Shown here: piece by piece, positions 18,367-25,527 of the stretch
How the letters are laid out: every line of letters starts with the position of its first letter
How positions within the stretch are numbered: the stretch's first letter is position 1
NCBI GenBank assembly: GCA_018222825.1
Contig: JAAEZO010000017.1
Span: forward strand, 1 to 32,161
DNA length: 32,161 nucleotides
Direction: 5' to 3'
From: Gammaproteobacteria bacterium
GTDB lineage: Bacteria > Pseudomonadota > Gammaproteobacteria > Enterobacterales > Aeromonadaceae
Made by a program: the position numbers and the translations under genes
Notes under the pieces: model-generated
What the model was told of the DNA's origin: nothing
The model's database searches: none
Seen by the model: the letters and a program-made list of their open reading frames with translations, nothing else

Positions 18367-19719
18367 ATGGCACAACATTTCGACTATATCGCCATCGGCG
18401 GCGGCAGCGGCGGCATTGCCTCCGCCAACCGCGCCGCCATGCACGGCAAAAAAGTAGCCTTGATTGAAGCCAAAGACCTGGGCGGCACCTGCGTCAACGT
18501 CGGCTGCGTACCCAAAAAAGTCATGTGGCACGGCGCCCAGATCGCCGATGCGGTCAAGCTTTATGCCGCCGATTACGGCTTTGATGTCGAACTGAAGGGC
18601 CACGACTGGTCCAAACTGGTCGAGAGCCGCCAGGCCTACATCGGCCGTATTCACCAGTCTTACGACCGAGTATTGGGCAACAACAACATCACCGTCATCA
18701 AGGGCTTCGGCCGCTTCAAAGATGCCCACACCCTTGAGGTGAACGGCGAAGAAGTCACCGCCGATCATATTCTTATCGCCACCGGTGGCGAGCCCATCAT
18801 TCCGCACATTCCCGGTGCCGAATACGGCATCGACTCCAACGGCTTCTTCGAGCTGAACGAGCAGCCCAAGCGGGTGGCGGTAGTCGGTGCCGGCTACATT
18901 GCCGTAGAGCTGGCCGGGGTAATGAACGCCCTGGGTTCGGAGACTCACCTGCTGGTGCGCAAACACGCCCCGCTGCGCAACTTCGACCCGCTGCTCACCG
19001 ACACCCTGGTGGAAGTGATGGCCACCGAAGGCCCGCAGCTGCACACCCATTCCGTGCCCAAGAGCGTGGAAAAACAAAGTGACGGCAGCCTGACCCTGCA
19101 CCTGGACAACGGCGAGCAGCTCAATGTGGATTGCCTGATCTGGGCCATCGGCCGTCGCCCGCTGACCCGGGGCCTGAACCTGGAAGCCGCCGGTGTATCG
19201 GTCGATCAGCACGGCTACATCAAGGTAGACGAATATCAGAACACCACCGCCAGCGGCGTATATGCGGTGGGCGACAACATCGGCTATGTAGAGCTGACCC
19301 CGGTGGCGGTGAAGGCCGGTCGCCAGCTGTCCGAACGGTTGTTCAACAACAAGCCCGACGCCAAAATGGACTATGACCTGATCCCCACCGTGGTATTCAG
19401 CCATCCGCCCATCGGCACCCTGGGGCTGACCGAACCCGAAGCGCGCGAGCAGCACGGCGACGATCAGGTGAAGGTATACACCTCGTCCTTTACCGCCATG
19501 TACACCGCCGTTACCAGCCACCGCCAGCCCTGCAAGATGAAGCTGGTGTGTGTGGGCGACAACGAGAAGGTAGTGGGCATTCACGGCATCGGCTTCGGCA
19601 TGGATGAAATTCTGCAAGGCTTTGCCGTCGCGGTGAAAATGGGCGCCACCAAGGCCGACTTCGACGCCTGCGTAGCCATACACCCGACCGGCGCTGAAGA
19701 ATTCGTCACGATGCGTTAA
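18367..19719 (+). CDS. gor: Glutathione reductase
   Basis: NADPH-dependent flavoenzyme that reduces glutathione disulfide; cytoplasmic homodimer. It has 450 residues, as in E. coli. The FAD loop GGGSGG is at 11-16. The redox disulfide is C42/C47 in [12 protein letters not shown]. The NADPH fold shows [13 protein letters not shown], and the C-terminal HPTGAEE carries the catalytic His (about 439) and Glu (about 444). A ribosome site AGGGAG lies about eight bases before ATG 18367. It is divergent from prlC, and a palindromic terminator closes it 22 bases after the stop. The accessory block starts directly after. Confidence 0.97.
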   Translation: MAQHFDYIAIGGGSGGIASANRAAMHGKKVALIEAKDLGGTCVNVGCVPKKVMWHGAQIADAVKLYAADYGFDVELKGHDWSKLVESRQAYIGRIHQSYDRVLGNNNITVIKGFGRFKDAHTLEVNGEEVTADHILIATGGEPIIPHIPGAEYGIDSNGFFELNEQPKRVAVVGAGYIAVELAGVMNALGSETHLLVRKHAPLRNFDPLLTDTLVEVMATEGPQLHTHSVPKSVEKQSDGSLTLHLDNGEQLNVDCLIWAIGRRPLTRGLNLEAAGVSVDQHGYIKVDEYQNTTASGVYAVGDNIGYVELTPVAVKAGRQLSERLFNNKPDAKMDYDLIPTVVFSHPPIGTLGLTEPEAREQHGDDQVKVYTSSFTAMYTAVTSHRQPCKMKLVCVGDNEKVVGIHGIGFGMDEILQGFAVAVKMGATKADFDACVAIHPTGAEEFVTMR

Positions 19720-19737
19720 TTTATTAATATATAAAGT

Positions 19738-19766
19738 AAAAGGCCGAGCAATTGCTCGGCCTTTTT
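19738..19766 (+). terminator. Terminator after gor (left copy of twin hairpin)
   Basis: A twenty-base perfect palindrome, GGCCGAGCAA/TTGCTCGGCC (19742-19761), is flanked by AAAA and TTTTT, so it can work in both directions. It is identical at 18 of 20 positions to the hairpin at 24181-24200. Confidence 0.9.
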
Positions 19767-19813
19767 GTCATCCTGTAGAATTAGCTAATTAATTAAAATC
19801 GAGATTTCGCCCC

Positions 19814-20677
19814 ATGATCACACTGCGTAGAATTGCATCATTCCTTGCTCTTATCTTTATTTCTCTTCCTTCAGCAGCCATTACAGCAAATGAATTAAAC
19901 GTTAAGATGTCGGACATTGAAAAAGAACTCAATATGACTATTGGTGTTGCGATATTAGACACATCCAATGGCAGTTCATGGAGCTACAAGGGAAATAAAC
20001 GATTTCCCTTGATGAGCACATTCAAAACTCTGTCTTGCGCCAAGCTACTGTCTGATTACGACAAGGGAAAGGTTAATTTAAATAAGTTAGCCCGAGTAAA
20101 TGAAGAAGACATTATTACTTACTCGCCTATTATAGAAAATTATATCGGTGCTGATATTTCTCTTTTTAACGCATGCAAAGCAACTCTGGAAACCAGCGAT
20201 AACACGGCCGCCAATATCATACTTGAAAATATTGGCGGCCCTGAAGCACTCACTGAATTCATGCGGCAACTGGGTGATAGCGTTACAAGGCTGGATCGTA
20301 TAGAGCCGAACCTCAATGAAGCAAAGCCGGGTGATATACGAGATACCACAACACCGAATGCCATCAATGACAGCTTGAACAAGTTGCTTTTGGGAACCGT
20401 GCTTTCAGAGTCATCAAAGCTTCAACTGCTCGAGTGGATGCAAGCAAACAAGGTAGCTGATGTTTTACTGCGTGCCGTGTTACCAAATGGATGGCAAATT
20501 GCAGATAGATCAGGTGCCGGTGGTTTTGGCTCTAGGGGGATAACGGCTGCCGTATGGTCAGATCAACGCTCCCCTCTGATTATTAGTATCTATATAACTC
20601 AAACAGATGCTTCTTTTGACAAGAGAAACGAAGTCATCAGAGAGATAGGGAAAGAAATTTTCAAGATTTATCAATAA
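19814..20677 (+). CDS. bla: Class A beta-lactamase, CARB/PSE (carbenicillinase) type
   Basis: Secreted serine beta-lactamase of 287 residues. The signal peptide (1 to about 22-25) is ITLRRIASFLALIFISLPSA followed by AITA. Catalytic motifs are complete: S68-T-F-K71, S128-D-N130, the omega-loop E164-P-N-L-N168, and R232-S-G234. The last stands in place of K-T/S-G and is the mark of the CARB/RTG carbenicillinases. C75 and C121 are placed to form the usual disulfide. LNEAKPGDIRDTTTPNA is shared with CARB enzymes. From memory it is clearly diverged from the integron and Vibrio CARB proteins. The gene is AT-rich beside its neighbours, has only a weak ribosome site, and lacks attC sites or a regulator. 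An active enzyme is likely; the spectrum (penicillins, carbenicillin) is inferred. Confidence 0.93.
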   Translation: MITLRRIASFLALIFISLPSAAITANELNVKMSDIEKELNMTIGVAILDTSNGSSWSYKGNKRFPLMSTFKTLSCAKLLSDYDKGKVNLNKLARVNEEDIITYSPIIENYIGADISLFNACKATLETSDNTAANIILENIGGPEALTEFMRQLGDSVTRLDRIEPNLNEAKPGDIRDTTTPNAINDSLNKLLLGTVLSESSKLQLLEWMQANKVADVLLRAVLPNGWQIADRSGAGGFGSRGITAAVWSDQRSPLIISIYITQTDASFDKRNEVIREIGKEIFKIYQ

Positions 20678-20778
20678 GCTATAGTTACTACTCACCTCAT
20701 CATCGCGCATTTATACCAGAGAAAATTAATCATAAATGGCATTCTGGAAAACTTACTGAGGCTTGGTATTAAATATCC

Positions 20779-21234
20779 ATGATCGATCACGATAAATTGC
20801 AGTCTCTGGTTCAACAGCTGTACTCCACCGTACAAGAATTGGAGGAGATGTTTCCTGGAAGACATTTCACACCTGACGGTCACCTCGTCGGCAGCTTGGG
20901 AGAGTGTCTCGTTGCAGACGCTTATGGTTTAGAGCTGCAAGCGGCCTCCAACAAAGGTTTTGATGCCATCAGTCCCTCAGGAATAGAAGTTGAGATCAAG
21001 GCAACGCAGTCGAAACGTGTTGCTTTTCGATGCAGGGCCAAGCATGCAATCATCATAAAAATTCTTCCTGATGGGTCTTTTGAAGAAATCTATAACGGCC
21101 CCGGTGCTTTGGTGTGGGATCATTTCAGAGGTAAGACCTTGCCCAGCAATGGGCAATTCCAGATTTCGCTCACGAAGCTACAGACACTCAATGAATCGGT
21201 ATCTCCGACAGACCGTGTGCAAAGAGTCGCTTAG
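20779..21234 (+). CDS. DUF6998-like protein with PD-(D/E)xK nuclease-type motif
   Basis: 151 residues, no signal peptide. The core reads GSLGECLVADAYGL (about 38-51), FDAI (D62) and EVEIKAT (E72-x-K74). This G-E...D...E-x-K pattern is that of PD-(D/E)xK nucleases, and the whole resembles the DUF6998 group of small stand-alone proteins. An N-terminal helical part (1-30) precedes it. No methylase, helicase or specificity subunit is adjacent, so it is not an ordinary restriction system. It may be a defence or repair nuclease or an orphan. The ATG at 20779 has only a weak ribosome site. It sits 101 bases after bla in the accessory block. Function is unknown; catalytic residues appear intact. Confidence 0.65.
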   Translation: MIDHDKLQSLVQQLYSTVQELEEMFPGRHFTPDGHLVGSLGECLVADAYGLELQAASNKGFDAISPSGIEVEIKATQSKRVAFRCRAKHAIIIKILPDGSFEEIYNGPGALVWDHFRGKTLPSNGQFQISLTKLQTLNESVSPTDRVQRVA

Positions 21235-21313
21235 CAAGGCTGTTCTCTGAGCGTGTTACAACTGCCTTTTTGTTCATTTTCCCCCGCCGGCAACACCATA
21301 CCGAAGAGAGAGG

Positions 21314-21384
21314 CGGCTGGGATAACCTCAGCCGACCATCACGTGCCATGGATGGCATGTGTGAGCCCACATGGATGTGTTCAC
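21314..21384. repeat. REP-like cluster of hairpins
   Basis: Three stem-loops lie in about 70 bases of non-coding DNA: CGGCTG/CAGCCG (21314-21334), TGCCA-TGGA-TGGCA (21344-21357), and CACAT-GG-ATGTG (21368-21379) with an outer GTGA/TCAC stem (21361-21384). The last two share the centre ATGGATG. This resembles the intergenic repeats with ATGGATG centres found in marine gammaproteobacteria. No second full copy is visible in this window. Confidence 0.45.
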
Positions 21385-21509
21385 GGCGTGTCGGTGGAGG
21401 TTGCCCTGATGCCTCTGTGCGCGCTGAGTTAATGCTCCCGCACGCCGTCCGTACCCAGCCCATGACCTATACTTCAACCGCGTTCAATATCCATCGAGGA
21501 GGATTTGTT

Positions 21510-21965
21510 ATGCCGGCCCAACGATTGCAGCAATACTTGGATCAACAAGGGGTCAAATATCGGGTCATTACCCATTCGCCGGCGTTTACCGCGCAGGATG
21601 TGGCCGAAGTCGCCCATGTACCTGGCAGCGTCATGGCCAAGGTGGTGATCATGTCGCTGGATGGTCAGATGACCATGATAGTGGTGCCCGCCCCCAAGAA
21701 GATCCATCCCGACAACCTGGCTCAGTCCCTGTCGGCGCAGGAGGTGACCTTTCTGCATGAAAACGACTTTCGCGAGAAGTTTCCCGACTGCGACGTGGGT
21801 GCCCTGCCCCCCTTCGGCAATCTATATGAAATAACGGTGTATATAGACTCCGAACTCGCACATCAGGAAGAAATCGTCTTCAGTGCCGGCAGTTACCGTG
21901 AACTGTTCAGCCTGACGATGAAAGACTACCTGAGGCTGGTTCAGCCCAAACAATTTACCGGCTAA
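21510..21965 (+). CDS. YbaK/prolyl-tRNA deacylase-domain protein
   Basis: 151-residue single-domain YbaK/EbsC-type protein. Relatives hydrolyse mischarged aminoacyl-tRNAs in trans (for example Cys-tRNA-Pro for YbaK). The conserved lysine is K44 in VMAKVVIM. THSPAFTAQDVAEVAHVPG forms the usual first motif, and PPFGNLYEITVYID the later GALPPFG-type motif. ATG 21510 has an excellent AGGAGG eight bases upstream, which overrides the open frame reaching back to 21270. GC content is closer to the chromosome than that of bla. Aminoacyl-tRNA specificity cannot be read from the sequence. Confidence 0.85.
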   Translation: MPAQRLQQYLDQQGVKYRVITHSPAFTAQDVAEVAHVPGSVMAKVVIMSLDGQMTMIVVPAPKKIHPDNLAQSLSAQEVTFLHENDFREKFPDCDVGALPPFGNLYEITVYIDSELAHQEEIVFSAGSYRELFSLTMKDYLRLVQPKQFTG

Positions 21966-22051
21966 CCCAGGCGTGTGACGCAATCCTCGGCCTGCTCCCG
22001 CATCCGTTCATCAGGGGACAGAGCCTCAATAGCAGCAGGGCGTTTCCTGAT

Positions 22052-22822
22052 ATGGAAACAACTCCGGGCAAAGAGGAAACGCATATCGACGCCTTAATCT
22101 GGATTGTCACTGGTGGATTGCTCATGAGCGCCATCGCCTTGGTAGGCGGCCTGACCACATTTCTTCGTCCCACAACGCTGGACAAACTGCTGCTCCCGCT
22201 GGTGTCTCTTGCTGCAGGTACCCTGATCGGCGGCGCCTTCTTTCACATGATTCCGGAAGGTACCGCGGGGCTTAGTGCTCTTGCTGCCGGAATCTGGCTG
22301 GTCGGCGGATTTACAACCTTTCTTGGGCTCGAACAGTTTCTTCACTGGCACCAGGCCCATAAAGCATCCGCCAAGGGCCGGCAGCCGGTGACCTACCTGA
22401 TTCTGATTGGTGATGCCATCCATAATTTTATCGGCGGGCTCAGCATTGCCAGCACCTTTCTGATCAATCCGCAGGCCGGAGTGGTTGCATGGATTGCGGC
22501 AGCGGCGCATGAGCTACCACAGGAGCTTGGCGATTTCGGAATTCTCGTTCATGGCGGTTTTCCCCGCCGCCGGGCCTTGTTCTGGAACCTGGTTTCCGCA
22601 CTGACTTTTCCCCTCGGCGCCGTGCTGGCATATCTGGTTTCACAGCGGCTTGAAGTCTCGGGTTTGGTTCTGTTTGGAGCAGGCAACTTTATTTACATTG
22701 CCGCCTCCGACCTGGTACCGGAAATCAAGGCACACAAGAGCCTCGCTGCCGCTGCAACACATTTCAGTTTTTTTGCGATCGGAATAGCACTGACGATGCT
22801 CCTTGCGATAGCTCATCCATGA
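22052..22822 (+). CDS. ZIP-family metal transporter
   Basis: Inner-membrane ZIP transporter of 256 residues with about eight hydrophobic helices. ZIP proteins carry Zn2+ and related divalent metals into the cytoplasm. The metal-site helices are GDAIHNFIGG (about 120-129) and HELPQELGDFGIL (about 153-165), matching the canonical HNfxxG and HExPxExGD. The histidine-bearing loop between helices 3 and 4 is short (HWHQAHKASAKGRQ). The start is uncertain: ATG 22052 has no clear ribosome site, and an internal ATG at 22124 begins inside the first helix. The stop lies 40 bases before the NAD-synthase-like gene, suggesting cotranscription. Confidence 0.88.
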   Translation: METTPGKEETHIDALIWIVTGGLLMSAIALVGGLTTFLRPTTLDKLLLPLVSLAAGTLIGGAFFHMIPEGTAGLSALAAGIWLVGGFTTFLGLEQFLHWHQAHKASAKGRQPVTYLILIGDAIHNFIGGLSIASTFLINPQAGVVAWIAAAAHELPQELGDFGILVHGGFPRRRALFWNLVSALTFPLGAVLAYLVSQRLEVSGLVLFGAGNFIYIAASDLVPEIKAHKSLAAAATHFSFFAIGIALTMLLAIAHP

Positions 22823-22861
22823 CCAGGACGGCAAACCCCGGCATCATGAAAGGACAGTGAA

Positions 22862-23857
22862 ATGAAAGAGGATAAGGATTCAGTCACAATATCGGGCCTG
22901 TCTATCGACGCTCCCTTGACGGCAAATCTTATAGAGTCATACCTTCGTAATCTGGTCGAATCGCAAAAAACAAATGGCATACTTCTTGGTCTTAGCGGTG
23001 GCGTAGACTCTTCCGTGCTGATTACGCTTGCCGTCAGAGCCATAGGCAAGGAAAAGGTGTTTGGCGCCTTTCTTTTCGATCGAAACAGTGAAAAAAGCTC
23101 CGAAAAAAAAGCACGGCTTATGGCTCAGTGGCTTGGTATAAAACTTGATACCGCCGACATATCCTCCGCCATGGAAAAGAAAAAAGTATATGCGCCCTTG
23201 ATTATGAAGCTGACTGCACACTCGGCACGATTCAATCGTATGGTGCAGCACTCTTACCGATTCATTAACGGCGAGGTGCCCTTTAAAACCACTCTTAGAA
23301 TCGGCAGCGGTGCCGTTGAGCATTCATGGCTCAAGCGTTTCATCTACCAGGTCACCATTAAACACCTGGATCGAGGGTTTTCGGAACGTCATATATATCG
23401 CAGGCAGATACTGGAGCAAAAAGCCCACCAGAAAAACCTGACCTTGATCGGCGCAGCAAACCGTTCGGAGCTTGAGGTCGGCTGGTTTGTCAAAGGCGGA
23501 ATAGATGATCTGCCCATTCAACCCATGACCGGACTGTACAAAACACAAGTATGGCAACTGGCGTCCTATCTAGAATTGCCGCATGAAATACAAACGCAAC
23601 TGGCATCGCCCGACATGGTATTTGGAATCAGCGATGAATTCGGAATTGGACATAGTTACCGCCGACTGGATTTTATTCTGGATCTGATCGAAAGAAAATT
23701 TACCGATGAACAAATTACCGAAGCCGGAGTCAGCAAGCTGGAACTCGATGATATTCGTGAACTGATGATGTTTTCTGCATGGAAGCGTACCTCTGATCAT
23801 GAAACACCTCCGGTACAGGGCGGTAGTTCCGGAAATGTCCGCCTGGCTAATAAATAG
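22862..23857 (+). CDS. NAD+ synthase-like ATP pyrophosphatase with insertion
   Basis: NadE-family N-type ATP pyrophosphatase of 331 residues. The PP-loop is SGGVDSS at 45-51. Family motifs GAANRSELEVGWFVKGG (197-213), the following DD, and PMTGLYKTQVWQLA (221-234) indicate deamido-NAD-binding NadE ancestry. No glutaminase domain is present, so it would use free ammonia. It is about 55 residues longer than ordinary NadE. The extra basic, low-complexity stretch lies at about 105-185 where NadE has a short linker. The gene is AT-richer than the backbone. AAGGACAG precedes ATG 22862. It could be a second NAD synthase or a related amidating enzyme with another substrate. Confidence 0.75.
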   Translation: MKEDKDSVTISGLSIDAPLTANLIESYLRNLVESQKTNGILLGLSGGVDSSVLITLAVRAIGKEKVFGAFLFDRNSEKSSEKKARLMAQWLGIKLDTADISSAMEKKKVYAPLIMKLTAHSARFNRMVQHSYRFINGEVPFKTTLRIGSGAVEHSWLKRFIYQVTIKHLDRGFSERHIYRRQILEQKAHQKNLTLIGAANRSELEVGWFVKGGIDDLPIQPMTGLYKTQVWQLASYLELPHEIQTQLASPDMVFGISDEFGIGHSYRRLDFILDLIERKFTDEQITEAGVSKLELDDIRELMMFSAWKRTSDHETPPVQGGSSGNVRLANK

Positions 23858-23998
23858 CCCACGACTCAGTGGACCATGTCTATCTGCTGTTTGGTAGCCG
23901 GTATTTTATATCAAGGTCTATATTGCTCATGTACCCTGAGCCCGAAAAACGATAGCAGCCTGCATCACCACTTATAAAATCAGCACGACAGATAAACA

Positions 23999-24298
23999 AT
24001 GTTCCGTATTTTCACGCTAATCTCGGTTTTCTGCCTTTCTGTAATGACATGGTCACAGGCCGCCCGGGCTGAGGATGCCCCCTCGGCAGGGGCAGATGGA
24101 ATGCCGGGAGCCAAAGGCACTTTCGCATACACCTCCGATGACTGGGCCCGGGGCGAAACAGACAACGTAGATAACAAAAAGGCCGAGCAACAGCTCGGCC
24201 TTTTTATTACCCGGAGTTCAGGGCTTAGTGGTGGTGACCACCTTCACCGTGGGCGTGGCCGTGGGCCAGCTCTTCTTCGGTGGCGGCACGTACGCTGA
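23999..24298 (+). pseudogene. Signal-peptide ORF running into the slyD terminator; probable truncated gene
   Basis: The first 24 residues form a good Sec signal peptide (MFRIFTLISVFCLSVMTWSQ, then AARAED). About 35 more residues rich in Gly/Ala/Asp follow (ending WARGETDNV). The frame then reads through the hairpin at 24181-24200 and into the antisense of slyD, which cannot be native coding sequence. The natural 3' part therefore seems to have been lost at the hairpin, or the ORF is a chance frame. I do not recognise the family. Confidence 0.4.
24176..24205 (-). terminator. Bidirectional terminator after slyD (right copy of twin hairpin)
   Basis: GGCCGAGC pairs with GCTCGGCC around AACA, flanked by AAAAA and TTTTT. 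It serves slyD on the minus strand and stops plus-strand transcription leaving the accessory block. It differs from the gor hairpin at only two loop bases. Confidence 0.88.
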
Positions 24299-24707
24299 CC
24301 ACTTCCAGCTCGAAGTTCAGCGTCAAACCGGCCAATGGGTGGTTCATGTCCACGTCGGCCATAAACTTGCCTACCTTGGCTACCGTTACCTGGCGCTCGC
24401 CCTGCTCGGTGTGCACTGTGGCCATCATGCCCGCTTTCCAGTTCTTGGCACCATGCAGATGCTTGACCGGTACGCGCTGGATCATGTCGTCTCTGCGCTC
24501 GCCGTAACCTTCTTCCGGAGTCAGGGTAACGCTGAAGCTTTCACCTTCTTCTTTACCGGTCAGCGCTTTTTCCAGGCCTTCCATCATGCCGTTATGGCCA
24601 TGCAGGTAAGCCAGCGGCGTGTTGCCGACGTTGGTGTCCAGCACCTGGCCGTCTTCACTTTTCAGGGTGTAGTTGAACTGTACTACGGTGTTGTCTGCAA
24701 CTTGCAT
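24225..24707 (-). CDS. slyD: FKBP-type peptidyl-prolyl isomerase SlyD
   Basis: Cytoplasmic prolyl isomerase, chaperone and metallochaperone, 160 residues. The FKBP core begins NTVVQFNYTLKSEDGQVLDTN, with the GHNGMMEGLEKAL and PEEGYGERRDD motifs. The insert-in-flap region (about 70-125) includes NHPLAGLTLNFELEVVSV. The tail is short and His-rich (HGHAHGEGGHHH), fitting a nickel-binding role in hydrogenase maturation, although it lacks the long Cys/His tail of E. coli SlyD. It lies divergent from the thermostable-hemolysin operon, 172 bases away. Confidence 0.95.
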   Translation of the reverse strand: MQVADNTVVQFNYTLKSEDGQVLDTNVGNTPLAYLHGHNGMMEGLEKALTGKEEGESFSVTLTPEEGYGERRDDMIQRVPVKHLHGAKNWKAGMMATVHTEQGERQVTVAKVGKFMADVDMNHPLAGLTLNFELEVVSVRAATEEELAHGHAHGEGGHHH

Positions 24708-24819
24708 CGGTTAGTCCGCCTGTGTTGAAAAAACAGTATCAAAAAATAAGTGGCGCGCATGATAGCAGATACCGGCCCAACACGTTAAAGCACTGCTTTT
24801 TTTGCTGCATTTCGCGGCG

Positions 24820-24836
24820 CTTAAGTCTGGCTTAAG
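24820..24836 (+). promoter_or_regulatory. PmrA/QseB-type box upstream of the hemolysin-family operon
   Basis: Two perfect direct repeats CTTAAG are separated by TCTGG (CTTAAG-N5-CTTAAG), so they lie 11 bases apart on the same helix face. This equals the PmrA consensus YTTAAK-N5-YTTAAK exactly. A possible -10 (TCATAA, 24856-24861) lies 19 bases downstream, and the first gene starts at 24880. A matching response regulator and kinase are encoded at 29099-31173. Confidence 0.75.
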
Positions 24837-24879
24837 ATTGCCCCGTTAAGCTTTCTCATAACGTCCAGAGGAGGCCGTT

Positions 24880-25527
24880 ATGAGTATCGAAATTCGCCCA
24901 CCCTACACCATGCAGATCGCCACCACGCCCGCGCAGGTGACTACCCTGCAAGCGTTTATCGGCGACGCTTATCTGCGCGAATTCCGCGCCCGCATTCCAC
25001 ATTTTCTGCCGCTGCTGATTGGCCTGTACCGGGCCGACGATACCCTGGTGGCCGCCTGCGGCCTGCAGCTGGCCGCCACCGGCCCCCTGTATCTGGAACA
25101 GTACCTCGACCTGCCGGCCGAACAACAGCTGGCCGCCATGCAGGATCAAGCCCCCCGTCGTGACGGCATCGCCGAAATCGGCAACCTGGCCACCAGCGCC
25201 CCCGGCAATGGTCGGCTGATGTTCGCCGCCATGTGCCAGCTGTTGTATCAGCAAAACATGGAGTGGGTGATGTTTACCGGCACCCGCAAGCTGCGCAACA
25301 GCCTGCGCCGCCTGCAACTGGACCCGATAACCCTGGCGGAGGCCTCGCCGGCACGGGTGGGCGACCATGCCGACCACTGGGGCGACTATTACCAGCATCA
25401 ACCCATGGTGATGGCCGGTCGGCTGGCCGAAGGGCGCAATATTCTGTCGGCCAACAGCCTGCTGCTGCCGCTGCTTGCCCCCATCCCTTCCCTGCACGGC
25501 GCGGCCGATGCGAGGGCCTGGCAATGA
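24880..25527 (+). CDS. Thermostable-hemolysin family protein (T_hemolysin)
   Basis: 215-residue protein of the family named after the Vibrio thermostable (delta) hemolysin. The fold of this family resembles GNAT acyltransferases and autoinducer synthases. Characteristic wording includes ATPAQVTTLQAFIGDAYLREF, FLPLLIGLYRADDTLVAACGLQLA, PLYLEQYLD, IAEIGNLA and FTGTRKLRNSLRRLQL. No signal peptide or pore-like segment is present, so the hemolysin name probably misleads and an acyl-transfer role is more plausible. A strong GAGGAGG lies seven bases before ATG 24880, and a PmrA/QseB-type box precedes it. It is the first gene of the operon, and its TGA overlaps the next ATG (ATGA). Confidence 0.82.
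   Translation: MSIEIRPPYTMQIATTPAQVTTLQAFIGDAYLREFRARIPHFLPLLIGLYRADDTLVAACGLQLAATGPLYLEQYLDLPAEQQLAAMQDQAPRRDGIAEIGNLATSAPGNGRLMFAAMCQLLYQQNMEWVMFTGTRKLRNSLRRLQLDPITLAEASPARVGDHADHWGDYYQHQPMVMAGRLAEGRNILSANSLLLPLLAPIPSLHGAADARAWQ

Noticed and set aside
18301..19683. 460-codon minus-strand ORF
   Set aside because: Antisense shadow of gor, whose motifs are unmistakable.
19767..20778. Integron cassette (attC site) around the beta-lactamase gene
   Set aside because: I looked for inverse-core/core pairs (RYYYAAC/GTTRRRY) with a hairpin on both sides and found none.
21270..21509. N-terminal extension of the YbaK-type protein
   Set aside because: A strong AGGAGG precedes the internal ATG at 21510, and the extension crosses the hairpin cluster.
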